A DNA stretch of 64,000 bases, from NCBI RefSeq assembly GCF_017601095.1, contig NZ_JAGFUX010000002.1, forward strand, positions 186,001 to 250,000. Direction: 5' to 3'. The position numbers were made by a program, and so were the translations under genes. This document shows positions 35,841 to 45,570 of this stretch, one piece after another. Origin of the DNA: Streptococcus suis. Lineage in GTDB: Bacteria > Bacillota > Bacilli > Lactobacillales > Streptococcaceae. Each line of letters begins with the position of its first letter. Within the stretch, counting starts at the first letter, position 1. The notes under the pieces were generated by a model, which saw nothing but the letters and a program-made list of their open reading frames with translations, was not told where the DNA came from and did not search any database.

Positions 35841-36077
35841 CTTTCTCTCCGTCTTGGCACAATTCGTTACTATTTTATCACATTTTTTAAAATCAGGCTC
35901 AGCTTCTTTTGAAGAAAATTACTTATGCACAGCCTGTGGATAAGTCTGTGAACAAGCAGAGCAATTCCCGTCAATCCAAACCTTTCCTTACCTTTTTACT
36001 GCTTATTTAAGGGATACTTGCCTGTAATTCCCAGAAAAAATAGTGAGACTTTTCTACAGTTTTACAAATGAGACCTC
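35841..36077. other. Intergenic region with DnaA-box-like sites
   Basis: About 240 nt without coding signal. TTATGCACA (35923-35931) and TGTGGATAA (35935-35943, the reverse complement of the consensus DnaA box TTATCCACA) lie 3 nt apart in opposite orientations. The remainder is A/T-rich and I see nothing else in it. Confidence 0.5.
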
Positions 36078-36102
36078 AAAAAAGACCCATATGGGTCTTT
36101 TT
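36078..36102 (-). terminator. Terminator of the flavoprotein gene
   Basis: Perfect palindromic stem AAAGACCCAT/ATGGGTCTTT with flanking A and T tracts. Confidence 0.85.
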
Positions 36103-36105
36103 CTC

Positions 36106-37626
36106 TTATTTCGCAAAAGTAGCCGCTTGTTCACCAGCCTGGCGTCCGAATACGATTATATCTGCAACTGCATTGCCACCAATTCGGTTTTTACCATGTA
36201 CACCGCCTGTGACTTCACCAGCAGCATACAAACCAGGAATTGCTTGTCCGTCTGCATTCAACACTTGAGTGTTGGTATTGATTTTCACACCTCCCATGGT
36301 GTGGTGAACACCGGGTGCGACTTTAATGGCATGATAGGCTCCTGTATTCAAGGCATGGTCCATACCAGAACTTCTGCCAAAGGCTGGGTCATTCTTGTCT
36401 GCCACAGCTTGATTCCAGCTATCCAAGGTAGCTTGTAGTGTAGCAGCTGGAAGATCGATTTCTTTAGCTAATTCTTCTACGGTCTCACCTGTTTTCACCA
36501 GCCCCTTGCTTTCATACTGTCCGATGGCTTTTACACGATCCTTGAGGGCATCGTCAAAAACGACATAGGCATAGTTGGGATCTAGGGAGTTAATGGCCGC
36601 GGAAACCTTATCTCGCGTTTCTAATTCATTCACGAACCTCTCACCTTTGGCATTGACCAATATAGCCCCTTCACCACGTACGGCTTCTGTAATCAGGTAG
36701 GAAGTTTCTTGCTCAACAGTTGGGTGAATCTGGATTTGTTCCATATCAACGGTTGCTGCCCCCTTGTCCTCCGCAAGAGCAATACCGTCACCAGTTGACC
36801 CTTCCTGATTTGTCGTCACGTAACCTTCCAAGGCTGGATTGAGTTTGGCAACCATGTCTAGGTCTGCCCCGAAACCACCTGTTGCCAAAACGACTGACTT
36901 AGCTGTGATAGTTTTGCTTTCGCCAGCAATCTCCACTTCAACACCTGTCACGCTACCTGCTTCTTCTTGTAAATCTGTTACTTCAGCATTGACGAAAATC
37001 GGTACTTCTCTCTCAACAAGATTGTAGTAGAGGCCGTTCACCAAGTAACCGCCAACTGCTGAGCCATCTGCTGGTCGGTGAGTCCGTTTTTCGCTCATCC
37101 CCCCTGTTGTCGTAATATTGCTGAGGGTAATCCCAAGCCCATCCAGCCAATCAATAGCGGCTGCAGAATTGTCAACTAGGTAACGAAGCAATTCTGGGTC
37201 ATTTGTTCCACCGCCACCTTTGAGGGTTTCTTCGTAGAATTTGTCGTTGCTATCTGCAATGCCTTCTGCTTCTTGGAACTTAGTCTGAGAAGCGTTCATC
37301 CCTGCAGAGGATTTGGCTGTATTGCCTCCGATAACGGGCATTTTTTCCAAAATCACAACATCTGCACCAGCATCCTTAGCCGAGATAGCCGCTGCCATAC
37401 CTGCCCCGCCGGAGCCCACTACAATGACATCGTAACTATCCTTAAGTTCTGACGGATCTGTATAAACCTTTTCTGATGCACCAGAAACCGTTTCTTCCTT
37501 ACTGGATGAAGAAGTCGAAGTTGAGGACTGGGCACTGGATTGATTGGACTGAGTCTGACTACAAGCAGCTAGAAAGACAATTCCAATAAAGCTTAGAAGC
37601 AAGCCCAACCAGTATCGTTTTTTCAT
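36106..37626 (-). CDS. Lipoprotein FAD-dependent fumarate-reductase-like flavoprotein
   Basis: 506 aa from the ATG at 37626 (AGGAGG upstream). Signal peptide with lipobox FLAAC, a Ser/Thr-rich linker, then the FAD-binding fold (YDVIVVGSGGAGMAAAISAKDAGADV). Catalytic-site motifs of the fumarate reductase/flavocytochrome c family are present: HRPADGSAVGG, QIHPTV, RGEGAILVNAKGERFVNE and HHTMGGVKI. No FMN-binding domain or haem motif is visible, so the electron donor must be another protein. It is anchored outside the cell; the substrate (fumarate, urocanate or another enoate) is not determined. Confidence 0.85.
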   Translation of the reverse strand: MKKRYWLGLLLSFIGIVFLAACSQTQSNQSSAQSSTSTSSSSKEETVSGASEKVYTDPSELKDSYDVIVVGSGGAGMAAAISAKDAGADVVILEKMPVIGGNTAKSSAGMNASQTKFQEAEGIADSNDKFYEETLKGGGGTNDPELLRYLVDNSAAAIDWLDGLGITLSNITTTGGMSEKRTHRPADGSAVGGYLVNGLYYNLVEREVPIFVNAEVTDLQEEAGSVTGVEVEIAGESKTITAKSVVLATGGFGADLDMVAKLNPALEGYVTTNQEGSTGDGIALAEDKGAATVDMEQIQIHPTVEQETSYLITEAVRGEGAILVNAKGERFVNELETRDKVSAAINSLDPNYAYVVFDDALKDRVKAIGQYESKGLVKTGETVEELAKEIDLPAATLQATLDSWNQAVADKNDPAFGRSSGMDHALNTGAYHAIKVAPGVHHTMGGVKINTNTQVLNADGQAIPGLYAAGEVTGGVHGKNRIGGNAVADIIVFGRQAGEQAATFAK

Positions 37627-37735
37627 AAAAAGACCTCCTGTTATATTATTATATAACTTGATTCTACAGAATTTAGAGGAGATTTTCAAGTGATTTTGTG
37701 TATTTTTTCACAAAAATTATCAAAATAGTAGGGGC

Positions 37736-37767
37736 AACAAAAAAACCAGCCTGAGATAGACTGGTTT
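37736..37767 (-). terminator. rpsD terminator
   Basis: Minus-strand stem AACCAGTC/GGCTGGTT followed by a long T run. Confidence 0.85.
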
Positions 37768-37786
37768 GAAAAAACAGATATAAATC

Positions 37787-38398
37787 TTAGAGCATTTTGT
37801 TGTAGAATTCTACGACAAGAGCTTCGTTGATTTCTGGGTTGATTTCATCGCGTTCTGGCAAGCGAGTCAATGAACCTTCAAGCTTTTCAGCATCGAATGA
37901 TACGAAAGCTGGACGGCCAAGAGTTGCTTCAACAGCTTCAAGGATAGCTGGAACTTTGATTGACTTCTCACGAACTGAGATCACTTGACCAACTTCAACA
38001 CGGTATGAAGGGATATCAACGCGTTTGCCGTCAACAAGGATGTGACCGTGGTTTACGAATTGACGTGCTTGACGACGAGTAGTTGCCAAACCAAGACGGT
38101 AAACAACGTTGTCCAAACGACGCTCCAAAAGAAGCATGAAGTTGAAACCAAGGGTACCTTGTTTGATTTTAGTAGCTTGTACGAACAAGTTACGGAATTG
38201 TTTCTCACCCAAACCGTAAGAGAAACGCAATTTTTGTTTCTCAGCCAATTGCAAACCGTATTCTGACAATTTAGAACGGTTGTTTGGTCCGTGTTGACCT
38301 GGTACGTAGTTACGACGTGCCAATTCTTTACCTGTACCTGTCAATGACAAGCCAAGACGACGAGCTTGTTTCCAAGATGGTCCTGTATAACGTGACAT
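37787..38398 (-). CDS. rpsD: 30S ribosomal protein S4
   Basis: 203 aa. Primary 16S rRNA-binding protein. N-terminal [18 protein letters not shown] and the S4 RNA-binding domain [20 protein letters not shown] with [12 protein letters not shown]. No zinc-binding Cys, i.e. the C-minus form. Monocistronic, with a leader of about 155 nt. Confidence 0.98.
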   Translation of the reverse strand: MSRYTGPSWKQARRLGLSLTGTGKELARRNYVPGQHGPNNRSKLSEYGLQLAEKQKLRFSYGLGEKQFRNLFVQATKIKQGTLGFNFMLLLERRLDNVVYRLGLATTRRQARQFVNHGHILVDGKRVDIPSYRVEVGQVISVREKSIKVPAILEAVEATLGRPAFVSFDAEKLEGSLTRLPERDEINPEINEALVVEFYNKML

Positions 38399-38402
38399 AG
38401 TT

Positions 38403-38556
38403 ATGTCCTCCTAAAATAAAAAATATTGTTGTAGGAAATAACTGTTTAAGCAAACCTGATTCGTGCAGGAGGCCTTCATCGAAACAGCAACGATTACTCT
38501 TCTTGCTGACCTTCTGTTGACGAGCTTCATTTTGCCCTGCTGTTATTTCACACAAA
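38403..38556 (-). ncRNA. Putative structured leader of rpsD mRNA
   Basis: Transcript leader between the rpsD promoter and start codon. GAAATAAC near its 5' end (38549-38542) is complementary to GTTATTTC near the ribosome binding site (38442-38435), allowing a long-range closing helix. S4 autoregulates through mRNA leaders in other bacteria. I cannot confirm that this leader belongs to a known class. Confidence 0.45.
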
Positions 38557-38560
38557 GGTT

Positions 38561-38589
38561 AGTATAGCACAAAAAAAAGGCTCTGTAAA
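38561..38589 (-). promoter_or_regulatory. rpsD promoter
   Basis: -35 TTTACA (38589-38584), 17-nt spacer, -10 TATACT (38566-38561). The -35 lies inside the loop of the preceding veg terminator. Confidence 0.7.
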
Positions 38590-38595
38590 GCCTTT
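38571..38595 (-). terminator. Terminator of the gdpP-rplI-dnaB-veg operon
   Basis: Minus-strand stem AAAGGCT-TTACAG-AGCCTTT followed by TTTTT. Confidence 0.8.
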
Positions 38596-38603
38596 TTACT
38601 AGA

Positions 38604-38855
38604 TTAGTCCAAGTAATGAATCAAAATCTTTTCAGTCAAAATATCTGAGTAAGTATAGGATTCTACAAAAGTATTGTTTGGATCTTCAAACTCTACGATA
38701 AAGAGAGATTGGTAAACCTCAATAATTCGCCCTTGTTTGTTCTTTTCACGCTTACGACCATTTTCAAGGGTCAATTCAACAATCTGTCCCTCATGATCCT
38801 TAATATCTTGTTTGATTTGCTTCATTTTCGCAACATCTGTAAATGCATCACTCAT
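38604..38855 (-). CDS. Veg family protein
   Basis: 83 aa, small basic Veg/DUF1021 family protein. Bacillus subtilis Veg stimulates biofilm formation. Typical segments are KQDIKDHEGQIVELTLENGRKRE and GRIIEVYQSLFIVEF. It starts 3 nt after dnaB ends, so it is the last gene of the gdpP-rplI-dnaB operon. Confidence 0.88.
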   Translation of the reverse strand: MSDAFTDVAKMKQIKQDIKDHEGQIVELTLENGRKREKNKQGRIIEVYQSLFIVEFEDPNNTFVESYTYSDILTEKILIHYLD

Positions 38856-38858
38856 TCT

Positions 38859-40214
38859 CTATCCATCCTCTCTCTTGGAAATACTTGCAAATTTATTGTA
38901 TTCTTTTTGGAACATGAGTTCCACGGTACCACGTGCACCGGAACGGTTTTTCTCAATGATAACTTCAACCGTATTGTTGGGAATGCCGCCGTCTTCTTGC
39001 TCACCACGCTCATAGTAATCATCACGATACAAGAAGGCAACGATATCCGCATCCTGCTCGATAGACCCAGACTCACGGATATCGGACAAGACGGGACGCT
39101 TATCCTGACGCTGCTCAACTCCACGGGACAACTGACTAAGGGCGATAACGGGAACTTTCAATTCCTTGGCCAAAATCTTCAACTGACGGGAGATTTCTGA
39201 AACCTCTTGTTGCCGGTTTTCCCGACCTGTTCCCGTAATCAACTGCAGGTAGTCAATCAAAATCAAGCCCAGATTGCCTGTTTCCTGGGCCAACTTGCGT
39301 GACCGCGAACGAATCTCCGTAATTTTGATACCAGGCGTATCATCAATATAAATACTGGCACGCGCAAGATTGGCCTGGGCAATAGTTAACTTCTTCCATT
39401 CTTCATCCGACAACTGACCAGTACGAATAGAACGCGAATTGATAACCCCTTCTGCCGCCAACATACGGTCCACTAAGCTCTCCGCCCCCATTTCCAGAGA
39501 AAAGATAGCAACTGTCAAGCCCAGCTTGGTCCCGATATTCTGAGCAATATTGAGGGCGAAGGCTGTCTTACCAACGGCTGGCCGAGCCGCCAGGATAATC
39601 AATTCTTCTTCATGCAGACCCGTTGTCATGGCATCAAGAGCAGGATAACCCGTCGCAATCCCTGTGATATCCGACGTCTGCCGCGACCGGATTTCTAGAT
39701 TTTCAAAGTTGGTATTGAGGACATCGTCAATCCGCTTAAAGCCGCTTCTACTAGCTCCCTCACTAACATCGATTAAGGCCTTTTCTGCCTGGGCGATAAT
39801 CTCATCTGATTCATCCGCACCTTCATAAGCAGAGTTGACCGCATCCGTCAACCTCTCAATCAGTTTCCGGAGATTTGATTTCTCCGCGACAATCTTGGCA
39901 TAATATTCCGCATTGGCGGATGTCGGTACAGAGTTGATGACTTCTGCCAAGTAAGCCAAGCCACCGATACTTTCCAAATCACCATGATTGGCCAAATAGT
40001 TGCGCATAGTCGTCGCATCAATGGCCTCATTGCGGTCAGACAGGGCAATCATGGCCTTGAAAATCAGCTTATGGGCATGTTTGAAGAAATCCTCAGCCTC
40101 AATGTATTCTCGCACAAAGACCAGTTTGCCCTCGTCAATGAAAATGGCACCTAAGACCGACTGCTCCGCCAAAATATCCTGGGGCTGAACCCGTAATTCA
40201 TCTATTTCTGCCAA
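38859..40214 (-). CDS. dnaB: Replicative DNA helicase
   Basis: 451 aa hexameric helicase (named DnaC in Bacillus). N-terminal primase-contacting domain (VQPQDILAEQSVLGAIFIDEGKL), then the RecA-like motor with Walker A AARPAVGKTAFALN, Walker B LGLILIDYLQLI and sensor KVPVIALSQLSR. It begins 39 nt after rplI. Confidence 0.97.
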   Translation of the reverse strand: MAEIDELRVQPQDILAEQSVLGAIFIDEGKLVFVREYIEAEDFFKHAHKLIFKAMIALSDRNEAIDATTMRNYLANHGDLESIGGLAYLAEVINSVPTSANAEYYAKIVAEKSNLRKLIERLTDAVNSAYEGADESDEIIAQAEKALIDVSEGASRSGFKRIDDVLNTNFENLEIRSRQTSDITGIATGYPALDAMTTGLHEEELIILAARPAVGKTAFALNIAQNIGTKLGLTVAIFSLEMGAESLVDRMLAAEGVINSRSIRTGQLSDEEWKKLTIAQANLARASIYIDDTPGIKITEIRSRSRKLAQETGNLGLILIDYLQLITGTGRENRQQEVSEISRQLKILAKELKVPVIALSQLSRGVEQRQDKRPVLSDIRESGSIEQDADIVAFLYRDDYYERGEQEDGGIPNNTVEVIIEKNRSGARGTVELMFQKEYNKFASISKREDG

Positions 40215-40253
40215 GTTCTCACCTCCTCCATCCTCTCCATTGAACTGACTGTA

Positions 40254-40706
40254 TTAGGCTTCTTTTATGCTCAAACGAATTTCACCAGTGATGTCCTGGT
40301 AGATTTTAACAGGGACTTCAATCAAGCCCAAGGCACGAATTGGATGATCCAATTGGATGTGGCGCTTGTCAATCTTGATTCCAAATTGTTTTTGCAATTC
40401 TTCTGCAATTTTCTTGCTAGTAATTGAACCAAATGTACGTCCATCTGGACCAACCTTTTCCACAAATTGCACCAAGGTCGCTTCATCAGCCAATTTTGCC
40501 TTGATTGCTTCTGCTTCAGCTACCATCTCAGCGTGGGCTTTTTCTTTTGATTTCTCTTGGCCACGTAATTCACTAATAGCTTGGTTGGTAGCTTCTTTTG
40601 CAAGGTTTTTCTTAATCAAAAAGTTTTGGGCGTAACCAGTTGGCACTTCCTTGATTTCACCTTTTTTTCCCTTGCCTTTAACATCTGCTAAGAAAATAAC
40701 TTTCAT
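40254..40706 (-). CDS. rplI: 50S ribosomal protein L9
   Basis: 150 aa. N-terminal [21 protein letters not shown] with [16 protein letters not shown], a long connecting helix and the C-terminal rRNA-binding domain ([17 protein letters not shown]). It sits 9 nt after gdpP in the conserved gdpP-rplI-dnaB order. Confidence 0.98.
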   Translation of the reverse strand: MKVIFLADVKGKGKKGEIKEVPTGYAQNFLIKKNLAKEATNQAISELRGQEKSKEKAHAEMVAEAEAIKAKLADEATLVQFVEKVGPDGRTFGSITSKKIAEELQKQFGIKIDKRHIQLDHPIRALGLIEVPVKIYQDITGEIRLSIKEA

Positions 40707-40715
40707 CTGCTTTAC

Positions 40716-42677
40716 CTAACTTTCTTTTAATAGTTCTTGTATCTTATCGATAATGTTAGCCTGAATCTCTGTCATGGACTGATCGTAGATTTGAGCAGCA
40801 GCCAGGTTAAAGTGACCGCCCCCTCCCAACTCTTCCATGATACGCTGAACATTGACCTTGCTACGGCTTCTAGCGGAGACAGCGACATAGCCCTTGCTAT
40901 TTTTCGTCACCACAAAGACCGCCTCAATACCAGACATGCCCAAGATAGTATCTGCTGCCTTGCTGGTTACAACACTATCATAGGTTCGCTTTTCATCCCC
41001 ACAGGCTAGAACGATATGTGGCATCACCTTCTGACCACGCAAAATTAACTCATTGATTTGCTTATACTCTTCGTAGTCCGTTGCCGCAATCTGTTGAATT
41101 TCCAGATTATCACTCCCCCTACTACGGAGATAGCTAGCCACGTCAAAGGTCCTGCTGGTCACCCTCGAAGTAAAATTGTGGGTATCCAACATCATCCCTG
41201 CCATCAGCAAACTAGACTGAAGACGATTGAGTTTATGGTGCTTGTCATTTTGAAACTGGATCAATTCTGTCACCAACTCGCTGGCTGAACTAGCGCCACT
41301 CTCAATATAGGTCAAAATAGCATTTGCTGGGAAGTCTGAGTCTCTTCGGTGATGGTCCACCACAACCACTTGACTAAATTCTTCATAGAGTTCCTTGGAA
41401 AGAGTCAAACTAGTTTTCGAATGATCTACCATGATCAAGAGAGACTGATGGGTGACTTTCTTCATTGCTTCTTCAACAGTCAGGAGGTTAGAACAGTTTT
41501 CATCCGATAGCTTTTTAATGGCACGAGCAATGTCTGGTGCCATTTCATTGGGATTATAGACCGTATAGGCATTATTCATAATATTTTGAGCAAAATACTG
41601 CATCCCCACAGCCGATCCCAAAGCATCTAGATCTAGATTTTTATGCCCCACGACAAACACACTATCTACAGACTTGAGCTTGTCAGACACTGCTGTCATC
41701 ATGGCACGGGTACGGGTACGCGTCCGTTTAACTGAAGAAGCTGAGCCCCCGCCAAAGAAGATTGGTTGCTTACTCTCATCGCTTTCCTTGATAACAGCTT
41801 GATCCCCCCCTCGAACCTCAGCCATGTTGAGATTTTGAAGGGCAACTTGTCCGATTTGATGATGGTTCCCATCACCATAGGCCAAGCCCATACTAAGGGT
41901 CAAAGCAAGTTCCAAATTTTTAGCCTTTTCACGAAACTTATCAATTACTGAAAATTTGCTTTCAATCAAACTTTCCAAGACACCGTAATCCGTAAAGAAA
42001 TAGAACCGATCCATGGTTCCCCGACGGTAGTAAATATCATATTCATGACAGAAATCCGATACAAATTGAGCCAAGAAGGAATTGACCTGGCTAATCTGCG
42101 AATCGGTAAAATTATCCTCAAGTTCATCATAATTATCGACAGAGATAATACCGATAACTGGACGACTTCCAATCAAGTGGGTCGTTGCCTTATACTCAGT
42201 TGATGCATCAAAAAAGTAAAAGAGCCCCTGTTCAAAGTCCACATTGACAGCGTACCGTTTACCGGAAAAATTAGCATAAATCCGATCTTGGTCCAGCCCA
42301 ACATCGATAATTTCACGCAGTTTCTTCTGATCAAAGGTCCCATTTTCCTGAGCAAAAATGAGCTCTGCATAGGGATTAAACCACTCTACCTGGTTGCTGT
42401 CCATCCTCACCTTGATCACACCAACGGGCATCTTATCCAAAAGTTGCATCAAGCCTGAATTGGCTTGATTGTTTAAGTATTCAATTTGCTCAATTTCACT
42501 GAACTCGTAGGAATGCTTTTGGTAGATAAACAAAACAATCAGGAGTAGAAGGGTGACAAAGAGAGCGAGTAGCATCAAGCTAGACGCAGGAAAAAGACTA
42601 CTGATAGTTGCCAATAGTCCAAACAGTATGACACCGATCATCACAAAATGAAGTGTTACAAACCGAAATTTTTTCAT
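40716..42677 (-). CDS. gdpP: Cyclic-di-AMP phosphodiesterase GdpP
   Basis: 653 aa. Two membrane helices (about 8-50), a PAS-like domain (about 80-165), a degenerate GGDEF domain (about 170-300), then the DHH/DHHA1 phosphodiesterase. The DHH motifs are VVGHKNLDLDALGSAV, IMVDHSK and VVVDHHRRDSDF; the DHHA1 motif is GGGGHFNLAAAQI. It hydrolyses c-di-AMP and so affects osmotic balance, cell-wall stress and beta-lactam tolerance. Confidence 0.95.
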   Translation of the reverse strand: MKKFRFVTLHFVMIGVILFGLLATISSLFPASSLMLLALFVTLLLLIVLFIYQKHSYEFSEIEQIEYLNNQANSGLMQLLDKMPVGVIKVRMDSNQVEWFNPYAELIFAQENGTFDQKKLREIIDVGLDQDRIYANFSGKRYAVNVDFEQGLFYFFDASTEYKATTHLIGSRPVIGIISVDNYDELEDNFTDSQISQVNSFLAQFVSDFCHEYDIYYRRGTMDRFYFFTDYGVLESLIESKFSVIDKFREKAKNLELALTLSMGLAYGDGNHHQIGQVALQNLNMAEVRGGDQAVIKESDESKQPIFFGGGSASSVKRTRTRTRAMMTAVSDKLKSVDSVFVVGHKNLDLDALGSAVGMQYFAQNIMNNAYTVYNPNEMAPDIARAIKKLSDENCSNLLTVEEAMKKVTHQSLLIMVDHSKTSLTLSKELYEEFSQVVVVDHHRRDSDFPANAILTYIESGASSASELVTELIQFQNDKHHKLNRLQSSLLMAGMMLDTHNFTSRVTSRTFDVASYLRSRGSDNLEIQQIAATDYEEYKQINELILRGQKVMPHIVLACGDEKRTYDSVVTSKAADTILGMSGIEAVFVVTKNSKGYVAVSARSRSKVNVQRIMEELGGGGHFNLAAAQIYDQSMTEIQANIIDKIQELLKES

Positions 42678-42758
42678 TATAAACCTCTTCCTGCCATTCT
42701 ACCATAAATAGGCCTAAATTGCTAGCTTTCTCCAGCCTATCAGAAGAAAAGAACAGCC

Positions 42759-44675
42759 TTAGTGACTGTCCTTTGATTTGTTTTTAGAAATGGAACGACT
42801 GCGTCCTTCCAAGTAAACCATAAGAATGGATATATCCGCTGGATTGACACCGGAAATCCGACTAGCCTGGCCAATGGTTTCTGGTGAAATCAGCTTGAAT
42901 TTCTGACGGGCTTCGGTTGCTATGGAGTCAATATCATCCCAGTCAATGTCGGCTGGAATGCATTTTTCTTCCATGCGTTTCATCTTCTCTACTTGGTCCA
43001 AGGCCTTGGCAATGTAACCTTCATACTTGACCTCTGTTTCAATCAATTCAATGGTCTTGGCATCCAAGTCCTCTGCCGCTGGGCCGATAAAGGCTACTGC
43101 ATCTGCGTAGGTCACATCTGGACGACGCATGAATTCCTTGGCGGTAAGGGCATCCGTCAGAGGCTTGAAGCCCATGGCAACAACCTTTTCATTGGTTTCC
43201 TTGATTGGCTTGAGTTTGATAGACTCCAAGCGCTTCATTTCATTGTCAAACTGGTTTTTATGGATTTGGAAAATCTGCCAGCGTTCATCATCCACCAAGC
43301 CGACCTGACGACCAATCTCCGTCAGTCGCATATCGGCATTGTCATGACGCAGAATCAAGCGATACTCCGCCCGACTGGTCAAGAGACGATAAGGTTCCAC
43401 CGTTCCCTTAGTCACCAAGTCGTCAATCATAACTCCGATATAACCGTCGCTTCGTTTCAAAATCAACTCAGGCTTGCCCTGTACCTTGAGGGCTGCATTG
43501 ATACCAGCGACAATTCCCTGACCGGCTGCTTCTTCATAACCCGACGTTCCGTTGGTCTGACCTGCTGTGAAAAGCCCTGAAATCTTCTTAGTTTCAAGCG
43601 TCGCCCGCAACTGATGAGGCATAACCATATCGTACTCAATGGCGTAACCCGTCCGCATCATCTGGGCATTTTCCAAGCCTTTAATAGAGTGAATCAAGTC
43701 CTGCTGCACATCTTCCGGCAGACTGGTTGACAGCCCTTGGACATAGATTTCGTCTGTATTGCGACCCTCTGGCTCTAGGAAAAGCTGGTGGCGTTCCTTA
43801 TCGGCAAAACGGACAATCTTGTCCTCGATTGACGGACAATAACGGGGCCCAATCCCCTTGACAATTCCTGAAAACATAGGTGCTCGATGAAGATTGCTGT
43901 TGATAATCTCGTGGCTGGTCGCGTTGGTATAGGTCAACCAGCAAGGAATTTGATCCTGCAAATAATCCTCATCCTTGGACAAGAATGAAAAGTGATTTGG
44001 CTTTTCATCACCTGGTTGAATCTCCGTGTCTTCGTAATTTATGGTACGAGCATTGACACGCGGTGGCGTTCCTGTCTTGAACCGACCGATTTCAAGACCA
44101 AGCTCCTTCAGATTATCCGCCAGCGTGATAGAAGCTAAACTGTTATTAGGCCCTGACGAATACTTGAGATCACCAATGATAATCTCACCACGCAGGGCAG
44201 TACCCGTCGTCACCACAACCGCCTTGGCTGAGAATTTCTGGTTGGTAGCCGTACGGACACCGATCACCTTGCCATCCTCCACCAAAATCTCATCAATCAT
44301 GGTTTGACGCAGGGTCAGATTTTCCTGACGCTCCACCGTCCGCTTCATCTCTGCAGCATACTCTACTTTATCCGCCTGAGCCCGCAAGGCACGAACAGCT
44401 GGCCCCTTACCCATATTGAGCATTTTCATCTGGATATAGGTCTTGTCAATGTTGCGGCCCATTTCGCCACCCAGGGCATCGATTTCCCTTACCACAATCC
44501 CCTTGGCAGAGCCACCAATGGAGGGATTACAGGGCATAAAAGCCACCATATCCAAGTTAATAGTTGCAAGCAAGGTTTTACAGCCCATCCGACTGGCTGC
44601 CAATCCCGCCTCTACTCCCGCGTGCCCTGCACCGATCACGATGACATCATAATTTTCTGCAAATGTGTGTGTCAT
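42759..44675 (-). CDS. mnmG: tRNA U34 carboxymethylaminomethyl synthesis protein MnmG
   Basis: 638 aa FAD enzyme that works with MnmE on U34 of several tRNAs. N-terminal FAD fold ([23 protein letters not shown]), the conserved [10 protein letters not shown], the central [13 protein letters not shown], and the C-terminal tRNA/MnmE-binding helical domain ([16 protein letters not shown]). Its start overlaps the preceding Nudix stop by 4 nt. mnmA, another U34-modifying enzyme, heads the same gene run. Confidence 0.97.
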   Translation of the reverse strand: MTHTFAENYDVIVIGAGHAGVEAGLAASRMGCKTLLATINLDMVAFMPCNPSIGGSAKGIVVREIDALGGEMGRNIDKTYIQMKMLNMGKGPAVRALRAQADKVEYAAEMKRTVERQENLTLRQTMIDEILVEDGKVIGVRTATNQKFSAKAVVVTTGTALRGEIIIGDLKYSSGPNNSLASITLADNLKELGLEIGRFKTGTPPRVNARTINYEDTEIQPGDEKPNHFSFLSKDEDYLQDQIPCWLTYTNATSHEIINSNLHRAPMFSGIVKGIGPRYCPSIEDKIVRFADKERHQLFLEPEGRNTDEIYVQGLSTSLPEDVQQDLIHSIKGLENAQMMRTGYAIEYDMVMPHQLRATLETKKISGLFTAGQTNGTSGYEEAAGQGIVAGINAALKVQGKPELILKRSDGYIGVMIDDLVTKGTVEPYRLLTSRAEYRLILRHDNADMRLTEIGRQVGLVDDERWQIFQIHKNQFDNEMKRLESIKLKPIKETNEKVVAMGFKPLTDALTAKEFMRRPDVTYADAVAFIGPAAEDLDAKTIELIETEVKYEGYIAKALDQVEKMKRMEEKCIPADIDWDDIDSIATEARQKFKLISPETIGQASRISGVNPADISILMVYLEGRSRSISKNKSKDSH

Positions 44676-45133
44676 GTTGTTTTCTCCTTCATGTTCATAA
44701 TGTGTTTAACTTGTCCACTCCAGTTTGGCAATTCTTGAGCCAGAAAGGCTGGCACGATATCTAGGTTGACAATTTTGTCAACGTCTATCCATTCACAAGC
44801 TTGCTTCAACTTCCCTTCAATCATCTTTTCAGGCATTTCTCCAACAGGCTCCACGATAAAATGAAGCTCGATATTGTGAAAGTCTATACCTTCATGTGTA
44901 AATTGATTTTCAACAACAAAAGCCAATTGATTGACACGACTGTCAACCCCTAATTCTTCTTTGACTTCTCGAACAGCCGCATCCGCTGCTACCTCATTGA
45001 CCTCAACTGCACCGCCAATGGTATAATAACGGCCCTTATTATCTTTGGTCAGGAAAATCTTCCCATCCTTTATAATCAATGCAGTCGCTCGAACACCAAA
45101 AATTTGGTTGACAACTCTGGTTCTGAAATCCAT
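44672..45133 (-). CDS. Nudix hydrolase (copy 1)
   Basis: 153 aa. Nudix box region [24 protein letters not shown]; the invariant Gly-x5-Glu-x7-Arg-Glu-x-x-Glu-Glu residues are present. It is a close paralogue of the copy at 45571-46023, sharing the N-terminus MDFRTRV(V/D)NQIFGVRAT, so one arose by tandem duplication. Substrate unknown. Its ribosome binding site AGAAGG lies within the previous Nudix gene. Confidence 0.85.
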   Translation of the reverse strand: MDFRTRVVNQIFGVRATALIIKDGKIFLTKDNKGRYYTIGGAVEVNEVAADAAVREVKEELGVDSRVNQLAFVVENQFTHEGIDFHNIELHFIVEPVGEMPEKMIEGKLKQACEWIDVDKIVNLDIVPAFLAQELPNWSGQVKHIMNMKEKTT

Positions 45134-45554
45134 TTATCCTTCTCTTTTCTAAAATTTCGTCCAGATATGGAACTAAGTTTTTCTTATTTTTATCGGTAGG
45201 AGCTAACCATAGAAAATCTGTATGCTCTTCTGGGTCAAGAAGAATAGTTTTTGGTTGTTCAGGAAGTGTTACTTCATAGACTAGCCTTGTAAACACCGTC
45301 TGTTTTTCTTCATCAAACTGACTATCTTCATGGATAATGATCAGATTTTCCTTTTCTATCGAAATACCTGTTTCTTCAAAACACTCTCTCACTGCAGCAT
45401 CACGGGACAACTCATTCTCCTCAACACGACCGCCTGGAATGTCCCAATATTGAGGAAAAACATTGGGTTTGCCACGCTTAGTCTGCGAACGCTGAATAAT
45501 CAAGTGGCTGTCTGCAACAGTCAGTAAAACATGGGCAATCAGCTTGACAGGCAT
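45039..45554 (-). CDS. Nudix hydrolase (copy 2, different subfamily) with run-on C-terminus
   Basis: 171 aa. Nudix box GGRVEENELSRDAAVRECFEETGI is intact. The recognisable domain ends around residue 136 (LVPYLDEILEKRR). The last ~35 residues are read out of frame from the start of the next Nudix gene and look non-native. A TAA directly before the next gene's ATG would end this gene in another frame, which suggests a small frameshift near its 3' end. The catalytic part should still work. Confidence 0.8.
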   Translation of the reverse strand: MPVKLIAHVLLTVADSHLIIQRSQTKRGKPNVFPQYWDIPGGRVEENELSRDAAVRECFEETGISIEKENLIIIHEDSQFDEEKQTVFTRLVYEVTLPEQPKTILLDPEEHTDFLWLAPTDKNKKNLVPYLDEILEKRRINGFQNQSCQPNFWCSSDCIDYKGWEDFPDQR

Positions 45555-45570
45555 GGTTTCCTCCGCTACT

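Noticed and set aside
42993..43580. 195-aa plus-strand open frame inside mnmG
   Set aside because: Antisense shadow with no ribosome binding site and no family features.
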